Below are positions 12,001-27,000 of a stretch of DNA of 64,000 bases, in pieces. The first letter of the stretch is position 1; each line of letters starts with the position of its first letter. The notes under the pieces were generated by a model. The model was not told the DNA's origin and searched no databases. It saw nothing but the letters and a program-made list of their open reading frames with translations. The translations under genes were made by a program, and so were the position numbers. Source of the stretch: Elusimicrobiota bacterium (GTDB lineage Bacteria > Elusimicrobiota > Elusimicrobia > F11); the NCBI GenBank assembly GCA_022072025.1, contig JAJVIP010000010.1, positions 242,050 through 306,049 of the forward strand, in the 5' to 3' direction.

Positions 12001-15000
12001 AGCGATCGATGTTGGGGCGGGGGCTCTCAAAAGCGCCTCCCATTTCACCGTCGGAGGTGTGGGATTGACTGCGCGTTCGCACCAACCGGGCTTGCCCCCG
12101 AATCACGTCATATTGCTGTTCAACGCCGGCGATTAATATTTGCCCCAGATTGGCGCCGGCATTTAAATCCATTCGTCCCGAAGCCGTCCAATTCCCAGAT
12201 CCATCGTTTGAGAGGGACGCCGCGCGCCCCTTCGTCCCCACCAAACGTCCCCCCACCGAATATTCATTGGTCACAATATTGGACTGAAACACAAAACTGC
12301 CGTCGGGGTTGGTGACACGCGGCGCGCCAGTCAGAATATCTTCAAAAGAGCCCTCTCCATTGGCGTTGGAGGTGAAACTGCGGGTGATGGTTTGAGTGAG
12401 TTTGGCTTGGCCGCGAATCACGAGATAAATTTGAGAGAGGAGGCCTTTGATGAAATTGCCATGTCCATCATTCGACAAATTCCAGCCGGATCCACTGGCG
12501 GAAACAAGCCGCGTGTCGAGATAAGCATACCGAACCTCGGAGACTTGTCGCGACGTTGAACCGTCCCGATTTTCGGTCAAAGAGTCGGAGGTTGTCAGTC
12601 CGACCTTCAGTTGTCCCGTTTGATTCAAAATATCCTGATCGTAGCTGGTGGTGTTCGAGCCGCGGGTTCGATTTCCAAAGCCGTCATCGGTTTCAAACGT
12701 CCCTCGCCCTTCGGCTTGGATCATTACTCCATTCACGTCGTAACGGCTGTAGACAAAATTTTCTTGCCGGTTGGTGGAAAGGTCTGGGTTGGCCAAGGGC
12801 TGGGCGTAACGGCCCTCTCCGCGTTCATTCGAACTGAAGCTTTGAGTGACGTTCACCAAAACTTTTTGAAGGCCCAACGTTCGCAAAAGAACCAAGTCAT
12901 ATTCTTGCGTGGTCCGGTTTGCGACATAATTAAAACCATCAAAGGTCAGGCCGGTGCCTTCTCCTCGGACAAATGTGACCCGCCCAAATCCGTCATACGT
13001 TGAGATGACACGGTTCGTTGAACGGGTCCAGGTTCCATCCGTTTGGAGATGGGGATTGTCAAAAGAAGCCGGGGCATTGAGCGAGCTGGAATAGCTGCGG
13101 CTCTCCACTTCAATCACTTTGGCGGCGCCTCGAATCACTTGGTACGAAAGAGTCTGTTCTTGCGCCACATAATTTTGGTTCCCATCATCAGAGAAGGAAC
13201 GACCCCTCCCCTGGGCCTCCACCAACTCGCCAATCTCATTGTACGCATAGGTGGTTTCATTGGTGCTCCTCGTCCATGAGCCATCACGATTCACCCGGGG
13301 TGTTGAATAGGAACCTTCGCCCGCCGCGTTCGATGTCCACGACATTTGACGGGCCGTTTCCACCACCGCTTGTCCATGAACCACCTTGTAAGTCTGCGCC
13401 AATATTCCAGCGGTGTATTCTTCATATCCATTGAAGGCCAAAGAGGCGCCGTTCCCCACCGCGCCCAAGAGCACCCCATTTTCGTCGTAATAATTGATCA
13501 CGGTGAGATTTTGCCGTTGGGTGGTTCGATCCCTGTTTTCGGTGAGCGAGTCGGTGGTATTGGAAACCAATTTGGCTTGGCCGGCGATAATGGAAAAGGT
13601 TTGGGCAATGGTGGTTCGCGTTAGATTCCCATAGCCGTCATTCGCCACCGATGTTCCCACGCCGCTCGCGGAGAGCAAACGCCCCGTCAAACCATCATGG
13701 GTATTCGTCACCACCATGCGGGTGCTCGAATTCGAACCGTCCAAGTTGAACGTATGGGAGAGGGTGGTGGTGTCCACCACTTTCGCCTGACCATTAATCA
13801 TGTTGTAAACCAGACTCGTGGTTCCCAAAGTTCGATTGCCATAGGCATCTTCAGAATTGAACCGCCCTTCCCCTTGAGCGGAGAGCGTTTTTCCCAACCG
13901 CGGGTCCAATATATAGAACACCTGTTGCTCGGAGTGACTGCGGGACCGGTTCACATTCATCGTGTCAGAAATGGTGAAGGTGCCGGTTAAGCGAGACTGA
14001 TTTCGAATGACCGCGTAGGATTGCCGGACCTCGCCTGTCGTTAAATTGTTGTAACCATCGTTCGAGGTAAAAAGGGCCGAACCCGCCGTGGCCGCCAAAA
14101 GACCTGTGGTGGTTTGATACCGGTTGAAAACGCGCGCCGTTTGCTCATTGGTGGATCCATCCCGATTTTTTGTTGAGGAACGGGTCACCGTTTCAGTCAC
14201 CCTAGCCTGCCCCGCAAATACGCCATATTTTTGTTCGAGGTCAATCGTCGTTAAATTTCCATCACCATCGTCCGACACACCACGACCTCGGCCTTCGGCC
14301 CCTTCTATGATGCCGTACCCATCATAAAAATAAGAAACCACCATTCGCTGAGAAGCGGTAGAACCATCCAGATTTCGCGTGTCGGTGAAGGTATCGGTGG
14401 CAGAAATTTTGGAGAGGCCATGAAGAATCGCGAAGGTTTGTGAGAGTCGGCCTGTGGTGAGATTGTTGTAACCATCGTTCGAAACAAAAGATCCCTGTCC
14501 CGTGGCCGCGATCAGTCGGCCCCGCGCGTCATATTGGTTCGTGATGGTGACTTCCTGATGATTGGTCGGGCCTTGCGGATCCCACGTGTCCACCGTATCA
14601 GTGACATTGGCGGAAGAAAGAACACGCGCGACCCCGGCAATCACCACATAACTTTGGGTCCCGGCCCCGGTTGTTTCATTTCCGAAATTATCGTTTGAGA
14701 GAAACGTGCTGGTTCCTGCGGTAGCGCCCTCCATCCATTGCCCCCCCAACGCCACAGCCAAACCGAATTCATTATAGGCGAAGGTGGTGTCGCTGTTTTG
14801 AGACGAGGTGCTCCCATCGCGATTTCTTGTGGTGGTCACGGTGTTCGCGCGGTTCACGCGCATCAATCCTTTGGCGGCTATCAAAACGTCGTCATAATCT
14901 TGGCTGGTCACGCCACTACTTATATTGCCCGCTTCATCAACCGAAGTGAATTCCACTCGTCCGACGGCATCCACCAACTGCCCTCCCTCTGAATAAAGGT

Positions 15001-18000
15001 TGGTTTGCTCCGAGTGAGACAGCGTTCGACTGCCATCCTTATTAATAAGAGAAGTATCCGACACATTGAATCTGACTTTCTGCTGCCCGCGCTGACGAAG
15101 CAACCGTTCGTCATACTCTTGACGAGTGGTGCCAGTCGTGATGTTGCCATAACCATCATCGCTGCGAAGCGTTCCCTCTCCCATCACGCTTCGGTATCGT
15201 CCTCTTTCATCATATTCGGTGACCAGGACCGAGGATTGAAGACCAAAGGATCCATCAATATTCTGGTTTTGGGTTTCAGAGATCACACGCGTCACTTTGG
15301 GTTGCCCCAACACATCGCTCAATATTTGGACTGTGCGTCCGGTGGTCACGTTTCCAAAAGAGTCTGAAGTCGCCGAAAAACCTTGCCCCCATCCGCTGAT
15401 GAATCGTCCCGCATTGTCATAGGTGTAACGGATCACCATGTCCTGATCGGAACGGACCTGATCCACCGAGTTTGACCACGAACGGGTTCGTTGCTCAAAC
15501 AGCCGAGGCTGGCCAAATGAAACCGTATAAATCTGGACCGTTTCATTGTAAGTGACAATATCCGCTTGGGTTCTCAATTCATGGGATTCGCCTCGGCTGA
15601 AACCCGTGGAGTCGATCAACCGGCCCAAACCATCGTAAGTGTTCATTTGGGTGGCCGAAGACAGGGTATAGGTATTGTCGGAATTCTGTCCCGGAACCCG
15701 AGGGTCCCCTTCCATATAACCGGTGTCCAACGTATAGGAATTGGTATCGGTTTGGTAAATCCGATGTTGCCCGTTGACGACGGTGTAGATTTGACGCCCA
15801 TCGGAAGCCACCCAATTGTTGTAACCATCATTGGCGTCGGTGGTGACCGTTCCCTCCGTGATCGTTTCGCGGCCTTGACCCCCTGTAACCACAGCGAGCG
15901 CGTTTGAATCATAGGCAAAACGGGTGTCGGTCAATTGCGCCACGCGCGATCCGTCCCGGCTGACCAATGTGTCGGTTCGGGTGATCGATTGATTGATGCG
16001 TGTAAGGCCCGTCCGCGCCAAAATCACTTCATCAAATTCTTGCGTGGTGGAGCTGGTGGTGCTGTTTTTATAGATGTCCACACTCACCGCGGTGACGAGG
16101 CCGTTCACATCCTCCAATTTTCCTGAAAGGGCATTCATCACATTGGTCGTCACTGAGGTTGAGTCAACCGTGGATCCATCACGGTTATAGGTTCGACCCT
16201 CGCTGCGAGTTCGGAGCAATTTGCCCGTTCCCAAATCTTGCGAAAGCGCTTGATCGTACTCTTGGGTCACTTGGGTCATGGTGATGTTGTTGTAACCGTC
16301 ATTGGATTGTCCAGTGCCTTGGCCGCTTACCGATAACAATCGGCCCTCGCTGTCATAGAGCGTTGTCACCGTGGTGTTTTGAGTCGCGCTGGAACCGTCG
16401 GCGTTAAGCGTGTTGCTTAAGGTCACCACCTCTTTCACTTTGGCCTGGCCCGTGCGCCGCATGAGATCCAAATCATAATTCTGTGTGATTCGGCCTTGCG
16501 TCACATTTCTGAACAGGTCCCGAGATTCGAAAGAGCCCACCCCTTGAGTCGACATGAGCACGCCATTGTCGTCATAAGCGTTCATGACCAACATGGTTTG
16601 GCGGTTCGTGGAGAAGTCCTTGAAGGCGGTCTCGGTGAGGCTCAGCGTGCTCTGAATTTTGGCTGTGTTGTTGATCACCAGGTAACGTTGCTCCAGCGAA
16701 CCCACTGCCAAATTCCCAAAGCCGTCATCGCTGGTTGAATTTCCAAAACCCTGGGCCGCCGTCAATTTCCCTCGGTTGTCGTAGATGTAATTCACCGTTA
16801 GATTTTGATGGGTCCATGTGCCGTCCAAGTTTTTATGGGTCGTGACTGAAGGATCGGGGTTTTTCATTTTGATGAGTTCAAATTGAGCGCGAGCCGCGGC
16901 CAAGCTGGCGGTATCGGTTGGATGGAACAAACCACTTTGAATGTCCAACGCGTCAGCCGTTGTGGTTTCACTGACCGAGGAAATCAGTTTGGCTTGACCT
17001 TGAACCAAGGTATAGACCTGATTCAGAATTCCCACCGTGTGACCGCGATAACCATCAAAAGAATTGGTGATTCCTTCCCCAAGAGAAGATTCCAGTTCCG
17101 CCGTAAAAGTGTTGTGGGTGTTGCGCTGCTCCAGATATTGGAAGTTGGTGGAACGGTCCCGGTTCGAACTCGTCGAGCGCGTGGTTTGGAGTCGAACCCG
17201 CGATTGACCGGTTTCTTGGAGGATATTGCCGGGCCCAAAACGGCTGTCATCATAGGTTTGGCGAGTTTCTCCCTGTGTGATGTTTCCAAAGCCGTCGTTG
17301 GACTTAAAGTTCCCAACGCCATCCACTTGGATCAGTTTTGTCTTGGCGTCATAGGTGTTCGTGGTGACATTGTTGGATTCGTTATAAGAACCGTCGCGAT
17401 TAAAGGTTTCCGATATATTGGTGGTCGCCTCCACCCGGGCCAATTGATAACGGCGGATGAATTCTTGAACATAGGTCTGCTGCTGAACGCCGACAGACAC
17501 ATTGCCCTCCCCATCATCAGAGAGAACGGTGCCGTTACCATTGATATTGAGAATACGCCCCGTGCGGCGGTTCAAGGTGTAATCAGTCGTCATTTCTTGA
17601 TGACTGGTTGAACCGTCACTGTTCCGGGTGTCAGAAATATTGAACGTCTTTTCAAGTCGAGCCTGATTGGCAATCCCCGCATAGGACTGAATTTGGCGTC
17701 CCTCCGTCACATTGCCGTATTTGTCTTTTTGAGAGGAAGCGCCCACGCCTTGGCCGCTCACCACGCGCGCCCGCTTGTCGTTTTGGTAAGTGATCAACAT
17801 TTCTTGTTTGATGATCGTTCCGGCTCGGTCTCCTTCTGTGGCTGTTCCCACATCAAGGCCGCTCAGGCCCACCGCCGCCATGCGACCGAGATTTTTTCCG
17901 CTTCGATTTTCAAGGATGGTTCGCTGGGCGTCCCAGTCAGCGGCGGTGGCATAGTGAAAGGTATTCGAAACAGATTTGTTGGTTTTGAGTTTGGCCACAC

Positions 18001-21000
18001 CATTGCCGATCGGAATCACTTCATAGGTTTGCTCCACTTCCGTTCGTGTTTCGGACCAAGGATTTCCATTCGAGCTGAACCCTTCATGACCCACGGTGAA
18101 CCCGCGTCCAAAGGTGCGTTTTCCCTGCTCATTTTGTTCCACCAAACGCCCTGTCTCATTGTAAGCGTAGAAGGTTTCCATTTCAGAATGCTGCCGGCCG
18201 CCGTCCATATTTTCGGTGGTGCTGCGCGCGAATGTTTTGGTTCGCCGGGAACGTTCCACGGTTTGACCGCTCAAGGTTTGATAGGGCAAAAGCGCGTAAT
18301 CTTCTTCGGTATTCGAATAGGTTGTTTCAATGACAGCGCCATCGGTGCCAAGCCTTTCGGAAAGACCGTACAAATGGCCTGCGGTTCGCTGGCCATTTAC
18401 CACCTCGTAAACCGAATTCTGTTTTTGATAAGTGATCTCACCGGCGACGCTGATTTGCTGAGAAACCGAAAGAGATGAAAGAAGCACTCCGCGCTCGTCG
18501 TAGGTGTTGGTTGTGACACTGTTCGAGTGCGCCCCGGAAGGAACATTGCTGAATTTTTGGGTGGTTGCGTCAAAAGTCACGCCAGCGGCCAGGCTTCTTT
18601 GTTCCAGAAGTTTAATTTGACCCGTGCGGGTCAAAAGACCCAAGTCATAGGTTTGCGTGACCGTTCCATTGACAGACCCCCCACTCGGATCACGTGTGGT
18701 CCAATCACCACTTCCGCTGACGTTGACCACCAGACCATTCACGGCGCTGTTGGTATAAACGACAGTGAGCGTTTGATCGGTGATGGCATCGTCAACACCA
18801 ACCACATGGGTGAAGTTGGTGGAAGTTTTGAGGCGCGCGCTGTTTAAAAGTATTTCATAGGTTTGGCGAATGCGCCCCGTTGTGACATTGCCTTGCGCGT
18901 CAAAGACCTCGCTTGTTCCCTCTCCCTCCGCGCCCGTCAATCGACCCACTCCGTCATAGCGATAACTGACCGTGACGGACTGTGAACTGGTTCCTCCATC
19001 AGAGCCCGGACTGAAGGTATCGGTGGTGGAAGTGGCCAAACGGGCCTGACCTTGGATAATAAAGAAAGTTTGAACCACGTCCCCCTCTGACACATCGCCA
19101 AAACCGGTGTCAGAAAGAAAATATCCCGTGCTGGAAGCCTCTATCAAGAAACCATTGGCCGCGTAAATATTTTTTAAGGTGGTGGTTTGATGTGTGGTTG
19201 AGAAATCCAAGTTTTCAGTGTCGGATTCGGTCACGCTTTCAACCATGCGGGCCTGGTTGGCCACCACTTTGTAGCTTTGCGAAATTTTACTGAGCGTCAA
19301 ATTGCCATAGAAGTCCACCGATCGAGAAGATCCGTTGCCGCGCGCGTCCAGCACGCGGCCCGTGGCGGGGTCGTAAACATAATCAATCCGGATCGTTTGG
19401 TCGGTCGATCCCAAGGGGGAGCCATTCACGTCTTGAGGAATGGTGCGGGATTGGGTGAGAGAATAGAGCGCTTTGGCTTCGCCCACCACCATTACCAGTT
19501 TTTGCGTGGTGTCTGATGTGGTTTGGCTGACCACCACATCATTCAAATCTTTTTCTTGACTTTCGGAGCGGGTGGTAGAAGTGGCTCCGATTTGTTGGCC
19601 CAAGGCGTTGAATTCGTTGAGTGTTGTGTTTGTGGCGTTTACAACATTGCCATCGTTCGTGACGGTTTGGCTGGTGGTGATACTTCGGCGAATTTTCGCT
19701 TCGCCGCGAACCACGTCATATTCCTGAGTTAAGGTTCCGCGGGTGAGGCTCACTTCTCCGGTCAAGGTGGGCCCCGCGCGGGAATCAATGAGTCCCCAGT
19801 CACGGTTCACAAAATCTCCTTCTCCCGAAGCGCTCAACACCCGGCCTGTTTGTCGGTCATTTTCATAGGTCACCCGGGTATTTTGGACCGCGGTTCCTCC
19901 GTCTCCCGCGAGGCGGTTGCGCGTCGTGCTGGTGGACTCAGAACGGCGAACGCGCGCCTGATCGTTGATCACTTCATAGAAGAATTGGGTGTTGGCCGTC
20001 ACTTCGCTGTTGAGAGCCCCCGTTTCTGTAAAAGTTTGAGTCCACGTATTCGATTCACCCTCCGCGTCCGTGAGACGCCCTTGATTGTTGTACCGGTAGC
20101 GGGTGACGCGGTTATCGCGTGAGGTGGTTCCGTCGGGACGAACGCTGTTGGAGACTGTCCCCGAGCGGGTCAGTTTGACTTGGCCAAAATAAACTTCATC
20201 GTAATTGTTGGTGGTGGTTCCAGTGGTGACGGATTCACGGGAAGAAAGGATTGAACCTTGTTCATCTGTGGTGATCAAATTTTCTTTCGTGGTAAAGGTT
20301 CCGTTTTCGAGAGCCGACAGAACCACCCCGTCCCAGCGCAAGGCGTAATCGGTCACAGTGTTGCTTTCGGTGGTGCCGCCGTCGACGCGGGTGGTGAGCG
20401 ATTGGGCCCCAACTTGTTTCAGGCGGGCCCGGTCTCCAATCACCGTGTAACTTTGGCGGCCGGTGGTGCGGGTGAGATTTCCATAACCATCGTTCGAAAT
20501 GGATTCTTCGTATCCAACGGATCCCACCAAATGCGCGTCGAGACCATACCGAAACACTTGGGCGGAAGTGGCGTGGCGGGTGGAGCCGTCGGCATTATCG
20601 GTGCGGGAACTGTTCAATGAGAACATGTTTTTGAGCTCGCCGTTCACCGCTCCTGAAATTTGGCGGGTCTGCGTGCTGGTGCGAGATTTGGATATTCCGT
20701 CGACCGTCATAGACCGCCCCAATTCATAGGAGCCCAACAACTGACCGTCAAGTTGGTTGTAATGATTCAGCCGAGTGGATTGGGAGAGAACTTCGCTTCC
20801 ATCCCCATTGAGCGTGCGGGAGGTGGACTCAGAAATCAGATTTCTGGCTTGGGATCCAATGAGCGTGTAAACATCATTTCCTTCGCTGAAGGTTCGGCTT
20901 TGAGAAACACGGTCGAGCGTGTTGGTGGAAGTTCGCCCGGCGGCCCCTTTGATATTTCCGCCCGCGTCGTAAAAATAAGTCACGACATTGTTGGCTTCAA

Positions 21001-24000
21001 TGAGCGTCTGTTCCGATTCTTGCGTTCCCAACGCCACACCCTGGCGAGTTGTGGTGCGGGTGGTTTGAAGAGCCACTTTGTTGAAGCGATTGTAGAGGCT
21101 ATCAACCATCGTTTTTTGTTCCAACACGCCGCTGGCCAAATCAGTGGAGGTGTCTTCGTAATGGGCCAAATTTCCATTGGCGTCATACACCATGTTGTCG
21201 CGAATGGTTTCAACTCGATCGAAAAGTTCGGTGGGCCGCTGAACGACCGTAATGATTCCCTGGTCGATGGCATCCCAGACGGAGAGGGAGGGCGTCCCAA
21301 ACATCTGGACCAAAACATCCGGGCTTATTTCTTGCCCCCCATAATAATAGGAGAGACCTCGGCCCGAGGATTGGGTTTTGGTGTGAAACCGGATTTGGCG
21401 GCCTTGGGCATCGAAACCGATTCCGTCGGTTAGAGTGCGCGTGAACACCTGGCCCGGAGCGAACGTTTCTTCCGTGTAAGCGATCTCGCGGTCCAATGAA
21501 TCGCGTTGGATGTTGTGTCTGTAAGTCACCGACACTTCACTCACGCGGTGAGGAACCCCATCGACCCGATCGATGATTTTCGCGTTCACCAAATCTTCGA
21601 TGGTGGCGCCAGGGAACATTTCCAACAATTGCGCCAATTCGAGCGCGGTCAACTCTTCTCCATTCGATGCGCTCACATAACTGGTGCGCGTGGTGTCGCC
21701 TTCGGTGATGGTGGTGGTGCGCGTTTCGAGCGCGCGGCCCTTGGAATCAGTGGCCAAAGTTTTTTGAATGCTGGTGGTGCGAAGGTCGCCTTCAACCGTA
21801 TCCGTGATGGCGGAAGTTTCTATTCCGGAAAGGGAATATTCGATGTTGTGTCTGAAACCCATTTGCAGACGGTTGACTTCCTGGCCCGGAACTTGACCAA
21901 TTGTTTGAGTTTGAGACCCAAAACTGGTTCGGCGGCCCAGGTCATATTCGATCCCAACAGTTTTCGTGATCGTCTCAAGCGCGCTCGTGTTGGTTTTGGC
22001 AATTTCTTTATAGGTCGAGAGAAGGCCCCCTCGTGTTCCGTCCGCTCCATAATAATGGGATCCTGATCGAACCACGGCTTGCGCGGTTTCAAGAACACGG
22101 GCTCCTTGAGAGGCTTCCGTCACCACTTGCCGCCCACTTTGGAATTGGAAATTCATGGAGGCCGATTGCCGTCCATTCAAATCATATTGGGCCCCCCGCA
22201 ACGACGTGACGCTCACGACATGGTTCGAAGTCGCGCGCCCCATGCTGAGCTGAAAACGTTGATCCTCATTCAAGATCGGCTCATCAGAAAAATGATTGTC
22301 CCACGCGTAGAGATTCCCGTCCACCTCAAGCCCCAAACGGTCATATTGAATTTGGTCATAACCGCGCTGTTGATCGAACAAGTTGTACGTGATCCCGCGA
22401 AGAAGCGCGGTGAAACTTCGATTGATTCCTCCACCGGCCTGCGATACCTCGGTTCCCATTCGGTCCTGCTCGGACATGCGCCCAAGCGCATCGTAATGAA
22501 TGAATACCACTTGGTCGGTTAAGAGGTCATTGAAATTGGTGGTCGAAATTTCGTGATAACCCAACACGCGCGATTGAAAGTCGTAAAGAATCCTGTCCCG
22601 GTTGGAGGTGGTGATTTCTCCTGTGGCGCCCGTCGTTATTTCCCGTGTTTCGCTGGCCCGTCCCCTTAAATCAAATTGTTGGCCGGTCCAATTTCGGGTC
22701 GTTATTAAATTGTTGTCATCCACTCTTTCTTCATAGGCCACCACGAGTCCTTGATCATTGAGCACAGTCCCCGTTCGGGTGGTGATGGAGATTGAATTGA
22801 TGCGGCTTTCCACGTCCAAATCTCGTAATCGCAGGATTCGGCCCAGGATCAACTTATCGGTTCGACCCGTATTGAGGAGTTCTTCGCGAGCTTCACTCGA
22901 GATATCCCGCCACGCCAACAAACGCCCATCGGGCAAAACAATCAAGAGAGAACTTAGCCACTCGACCCGCTGAAGGGCTGAAAGCAAATACCACTCCGGA
23001 GGGAGCCCCACGATTCCCCGAGCGAAACCAGAGCGATTATTGGTTTGTTTGAAATCGACCACGGTTCCTTTTTCGTCAAATCGGGTGGCGATCCACTCTG
23101 TTGTTTCGGAATTTTGGAATGATTCTCTGAGAGAATCGCTCAAAGTGGTTTGTTGATAGCTGGCCAATCGACCATTGCGCGCGTAAGCAGCTTCTCCGCG
23201 AGACCCGCCGGCGCGCCATTGGGTTTGAACCATTTGTTCGCGAAGAATGATTCCAGATTGCCAGGTGAGGCTTTGGCCTTGTTCGGTCCAGAAACTGAGT
23301 TGCCCTTCGCTGTTGTAAAGAATGCCTCTTCGAGAAAGATCGGTATAAGTCTCGGCCCCATCGGCCCAACGCGTGTGCACATTTTCCCTGTAAGAAGCTT
23401 CTTGACCATGCCTGTTATAGCGGGCTTCGGACCGGTTTGTGATCGTGGTGCGACGGGGAAGCGGACCGCCATTTTCATCCAGCTCCGTTTCAACCCGGCG
23501 AAAACCCAATTCGCGTCCATCGCCATTAAATCCCAGCGAATTAAACGCCACGGTTCGGCCCAAAAGAATTCCGGACCCATTGATCGCTTCTTCGTTGATA
23601 TTTTCTTGATAAGAAATCAGGTGGGAGAGATTGTCATACACCATTCCGCTTCGCGTGGTGAAGGTGCTGAGGCCATAGGCGTTGGTGGAATGTTGATTGT
23701 ACCCGGTGACCCTGTTGTAAAGGTCATAGGTCACATTGGACTGCGCTTCGGTGGTGAACGCATTCAGGCCTGAACCGGTCTCATGGGCCGTCATCTCATA
23801 GGCCGTGCGTTGTCCCACAACATTGAACACCTGATTTTGAAAATCCTGCTGAATGGTGACGTCCAATATCTCCCCATTTGAAGAAAGATCTTTTCGATGG
23901 GTGATCTGTCGCGCCAACAGTTGATCCCCCACAGATGAATAATCAAACGTTGAATCAATCGTTTCCTCAAGATTGGGAGAGCCACTGTCCACCCTGACTT

Positions 24001-27000
24001 CCCGATAGGACTTTTCTTGACCCGCTTCGGTATAGATCAGGTTCGAGCGCGAGGTGGTGATCGTTTGGTCCAATTCGAGTCCCACCCGTTTTTCAATCTG
24101 TGAAAAACCCGCCAACAGGCCATTCGACCCATACCCCTCTCGCTCTCCGCCTTGGGCGGCCCATTCGATGGTGGTCACCAATGAGGGATGTTCAGTGGAC
24201 GTTTGTGTTTCGAGGTAAGAGGCCTGCTCACCGCGTTTCGTGAAATGAATGTTGGAGCGATGGGTTTCCGTGACGATCCCGGTTCCACGGGTGCTCACTT
24301 TCTCTCGCGTGTCATTCACCCGTCCGGTGCCGTCATAGGATTGGGTTCGAACGCGGTCCCGCGTGGCGCCATAAATGTCCCGCTCCTCGCTTTCATCTCT
24401 CATGAGACGCGCGAAATCGTCATAGTCCAATTTCGAGTGAATGACTTGCGATGTGGTATCGCGGCGGCCGTCCCCTGAGGTGCGGTGAGTGGATTCGGTG
24501 TATCCTGTTAAAAGGCCCCGATTTAAAGTTACGGCGGAGCGGGTGATCGTTTCAGTGATATCGGGAGCCACATTATCTCGAACGGTGTCCACATAGGTCA
24601 TTTCGATGCCGTTCATGTCGTAAGTAATTTGGGAACGGGTGACGTTGCGATTGTGGTTCAAACCGCCGCCTCTTTCGGAGGTGCGTTGAACATTTCCGAG
24701 CGACAATCCGCTTCTCTCGTCAAACGTGGTTTCCAAAAGCTCGGTGGTCCGAACGACCTCATTCGAGTCAAGGAAAGTGCCATCGAACGTTTGTTCGGAG
24801 TAGGAAGCCAGACGGCTGAGGTTATAAGCCATGTTGGAGCGCGTGGTGGTGAAGGTGTTATCGATGTCGCCTCCCAACTCGTGAACCACATCTTGATATC
24901 CGGTTTGTTGACCATTCAAGGCATAGGTGATATTGGAACGCGTGGTGGTGGTCACCAAGTCGGGATTTTCAAGCGTGGTCACCGTCTGATCAAAACCAGT
25001 TTCTCGGCCCACATTGTTGTAAGCAATTTGGGTTCGACGCGTGCGGGTCTCACGCGCATAAATGTTCCCATTGGGCAGCGGGCCTTCCGTCCGATTGACT
25101 TCTGTCGATTCGCTCACGCGGGCATGTTGATCATAAACAGATTGTTGGTGGACATTGGTCACCACCCCGGTGTTCACATTGGTGGTTCTGTCACGGCGAG
25201 AGCCAACCAAACCCAAAGTGTTGAACTGGGTGAGCACTTGGCGGGTGGTGCGAATATCAAGTTCTCCCAAAGGCCCCACCGACGGCCCCCGTTTCACAAG
25301 GTCTTCTTCGGTGTGAAGCGCGCGCCCGAAACGATCAAACTCCATAATCCGGTAATCGGTTTCGGTGGTGACTCCTGTGGCCTCATTGTTGAAGGAACCT
25401 GTGTGCCGAGAGAGGACTTGATCATTGACGCCCCAGTCGGTCCAAACAAGGTTGGTGTGCAAGTTGGTGGTTTCAAGACCTTCCGGTGACAAAACCGTTT
25501 CCCGGTATCCATCCAAGACCCCATGGACATTAAAAGAGAGTTGATCGCGACGAGTGACGGTCGTTTCGAGCATGCCGGCCCCCTCGCGCGTGGTGGTTTG
25601 GTTAATGCCGGCTTGATGATCGCGCGTGTCATAGGTGATACCGCTCACCACATTGGTCACCCGAAGATCTGTAGCGTCATCCGAGGTTATTTTCTCCGTG
25701 TATCCGGTTAAACGGTTGCGATCGTCATAGGCCATATCGGAAGTGAATGTGGTGCGTCGGGTGTTGAGCAAAGAACCATCGGGATCTTCTCCGGACCGGG
25801 TCACAGTTTGGTTCGATGTTTTTAGGCGTCCCAACACACTATAAGCCAATCCTTGCCAGTGGGTCAGCTCAGTCAAGTTGGGGCTCGCCTCTGACACCAC
25901 CGTTTCCACGTAGTTCGAAATATCGCCCAACGCATTGTAAAGAACCCCCGAACGATTCGCGGTTACGCTCACATCGGTACCGGAGGTCAAAGTGCGGGTT
26001 TTTGTTTTTACGCTTGAGATCCGGTCAAAGGCGTCGTAGACCAAAGCGCTCCGTTCAATGGTCCGCTGAACTCTTGCCAGCGGATCGGCATCGCCATTGG
26101 CCAACAAAAAAGATTCCTCTGTTTCTTCTTTGGATTTAAGCAACCGGTTCTGCGGGTCATACACGAGATCCGTAAAAAGAGAAGCCGTGATTCGGTTGGT
26201 ATTTGAATCGGTGGCGACTTGGTTGTATTGAACCACGCGCCCGCTTCCATCATACACCGTGTTCGTTTGAAGGTTCGTGGTGGTCGCCCGGATGGTTTCT
26301 GAGACGTCTTGACCCCGTTCCATCCGTTTGCCCCCCCCTTCTGTCAACCGGGTTTCACGGTGTCCCTGCAAAGAAATATCGTCTCGCGTAACCGCAATTG
26401 TTAAATCCCGAACAATTTCCTGAGTTTTGTTGTTGATTCCCCAATCGAGAATCTGGTTTCTGTAAGAAGACACCTGTCCGTCTCGCGCGTACTGTGTGTC
26501 CAACCGTTGAGTTTCGATGGTGTGGGTCACATCCTCCCCCGCCCCCGAAGTGTGAATCACCTCTTTGGATCCGGCGCGGCCCCCTCGCGCGTCAAAGGTG
26601 ATGTCGGTCGTCAAGCGAGAGACGGTGGTTCCTTCCACACGGGTGGTTTCTTCAAATCCAATCAAACGGCCCCGCGCGTCATAGCCCTTCTCTCCAAAAT
26701 TGGCGACAGCGTCGTCTTTGAGACCTGCCTGAAGGGCGGACCAATCGACATCAATCAATCGCCCCAATTGATCCAAGCGGGTTTCACGGTAGGACAGTTG
26801 TTGTCGTTTTCGGTTATAGGTAATGCCATAACGATCGGTGCGAACCTTGTAATCGTCATCTCCCTCAACCACCTCCGTGTAAGCCGTGGTATCTCCGATG
26901 GCGTTCAACGTGGTGTTGAGGCGTGTGGTGTGCACTTTGCTTCCATTGGCAAAAGTGTCGAACCGCTCAAACCCGATTTGCCGGCCGTACTTGTCATAAC

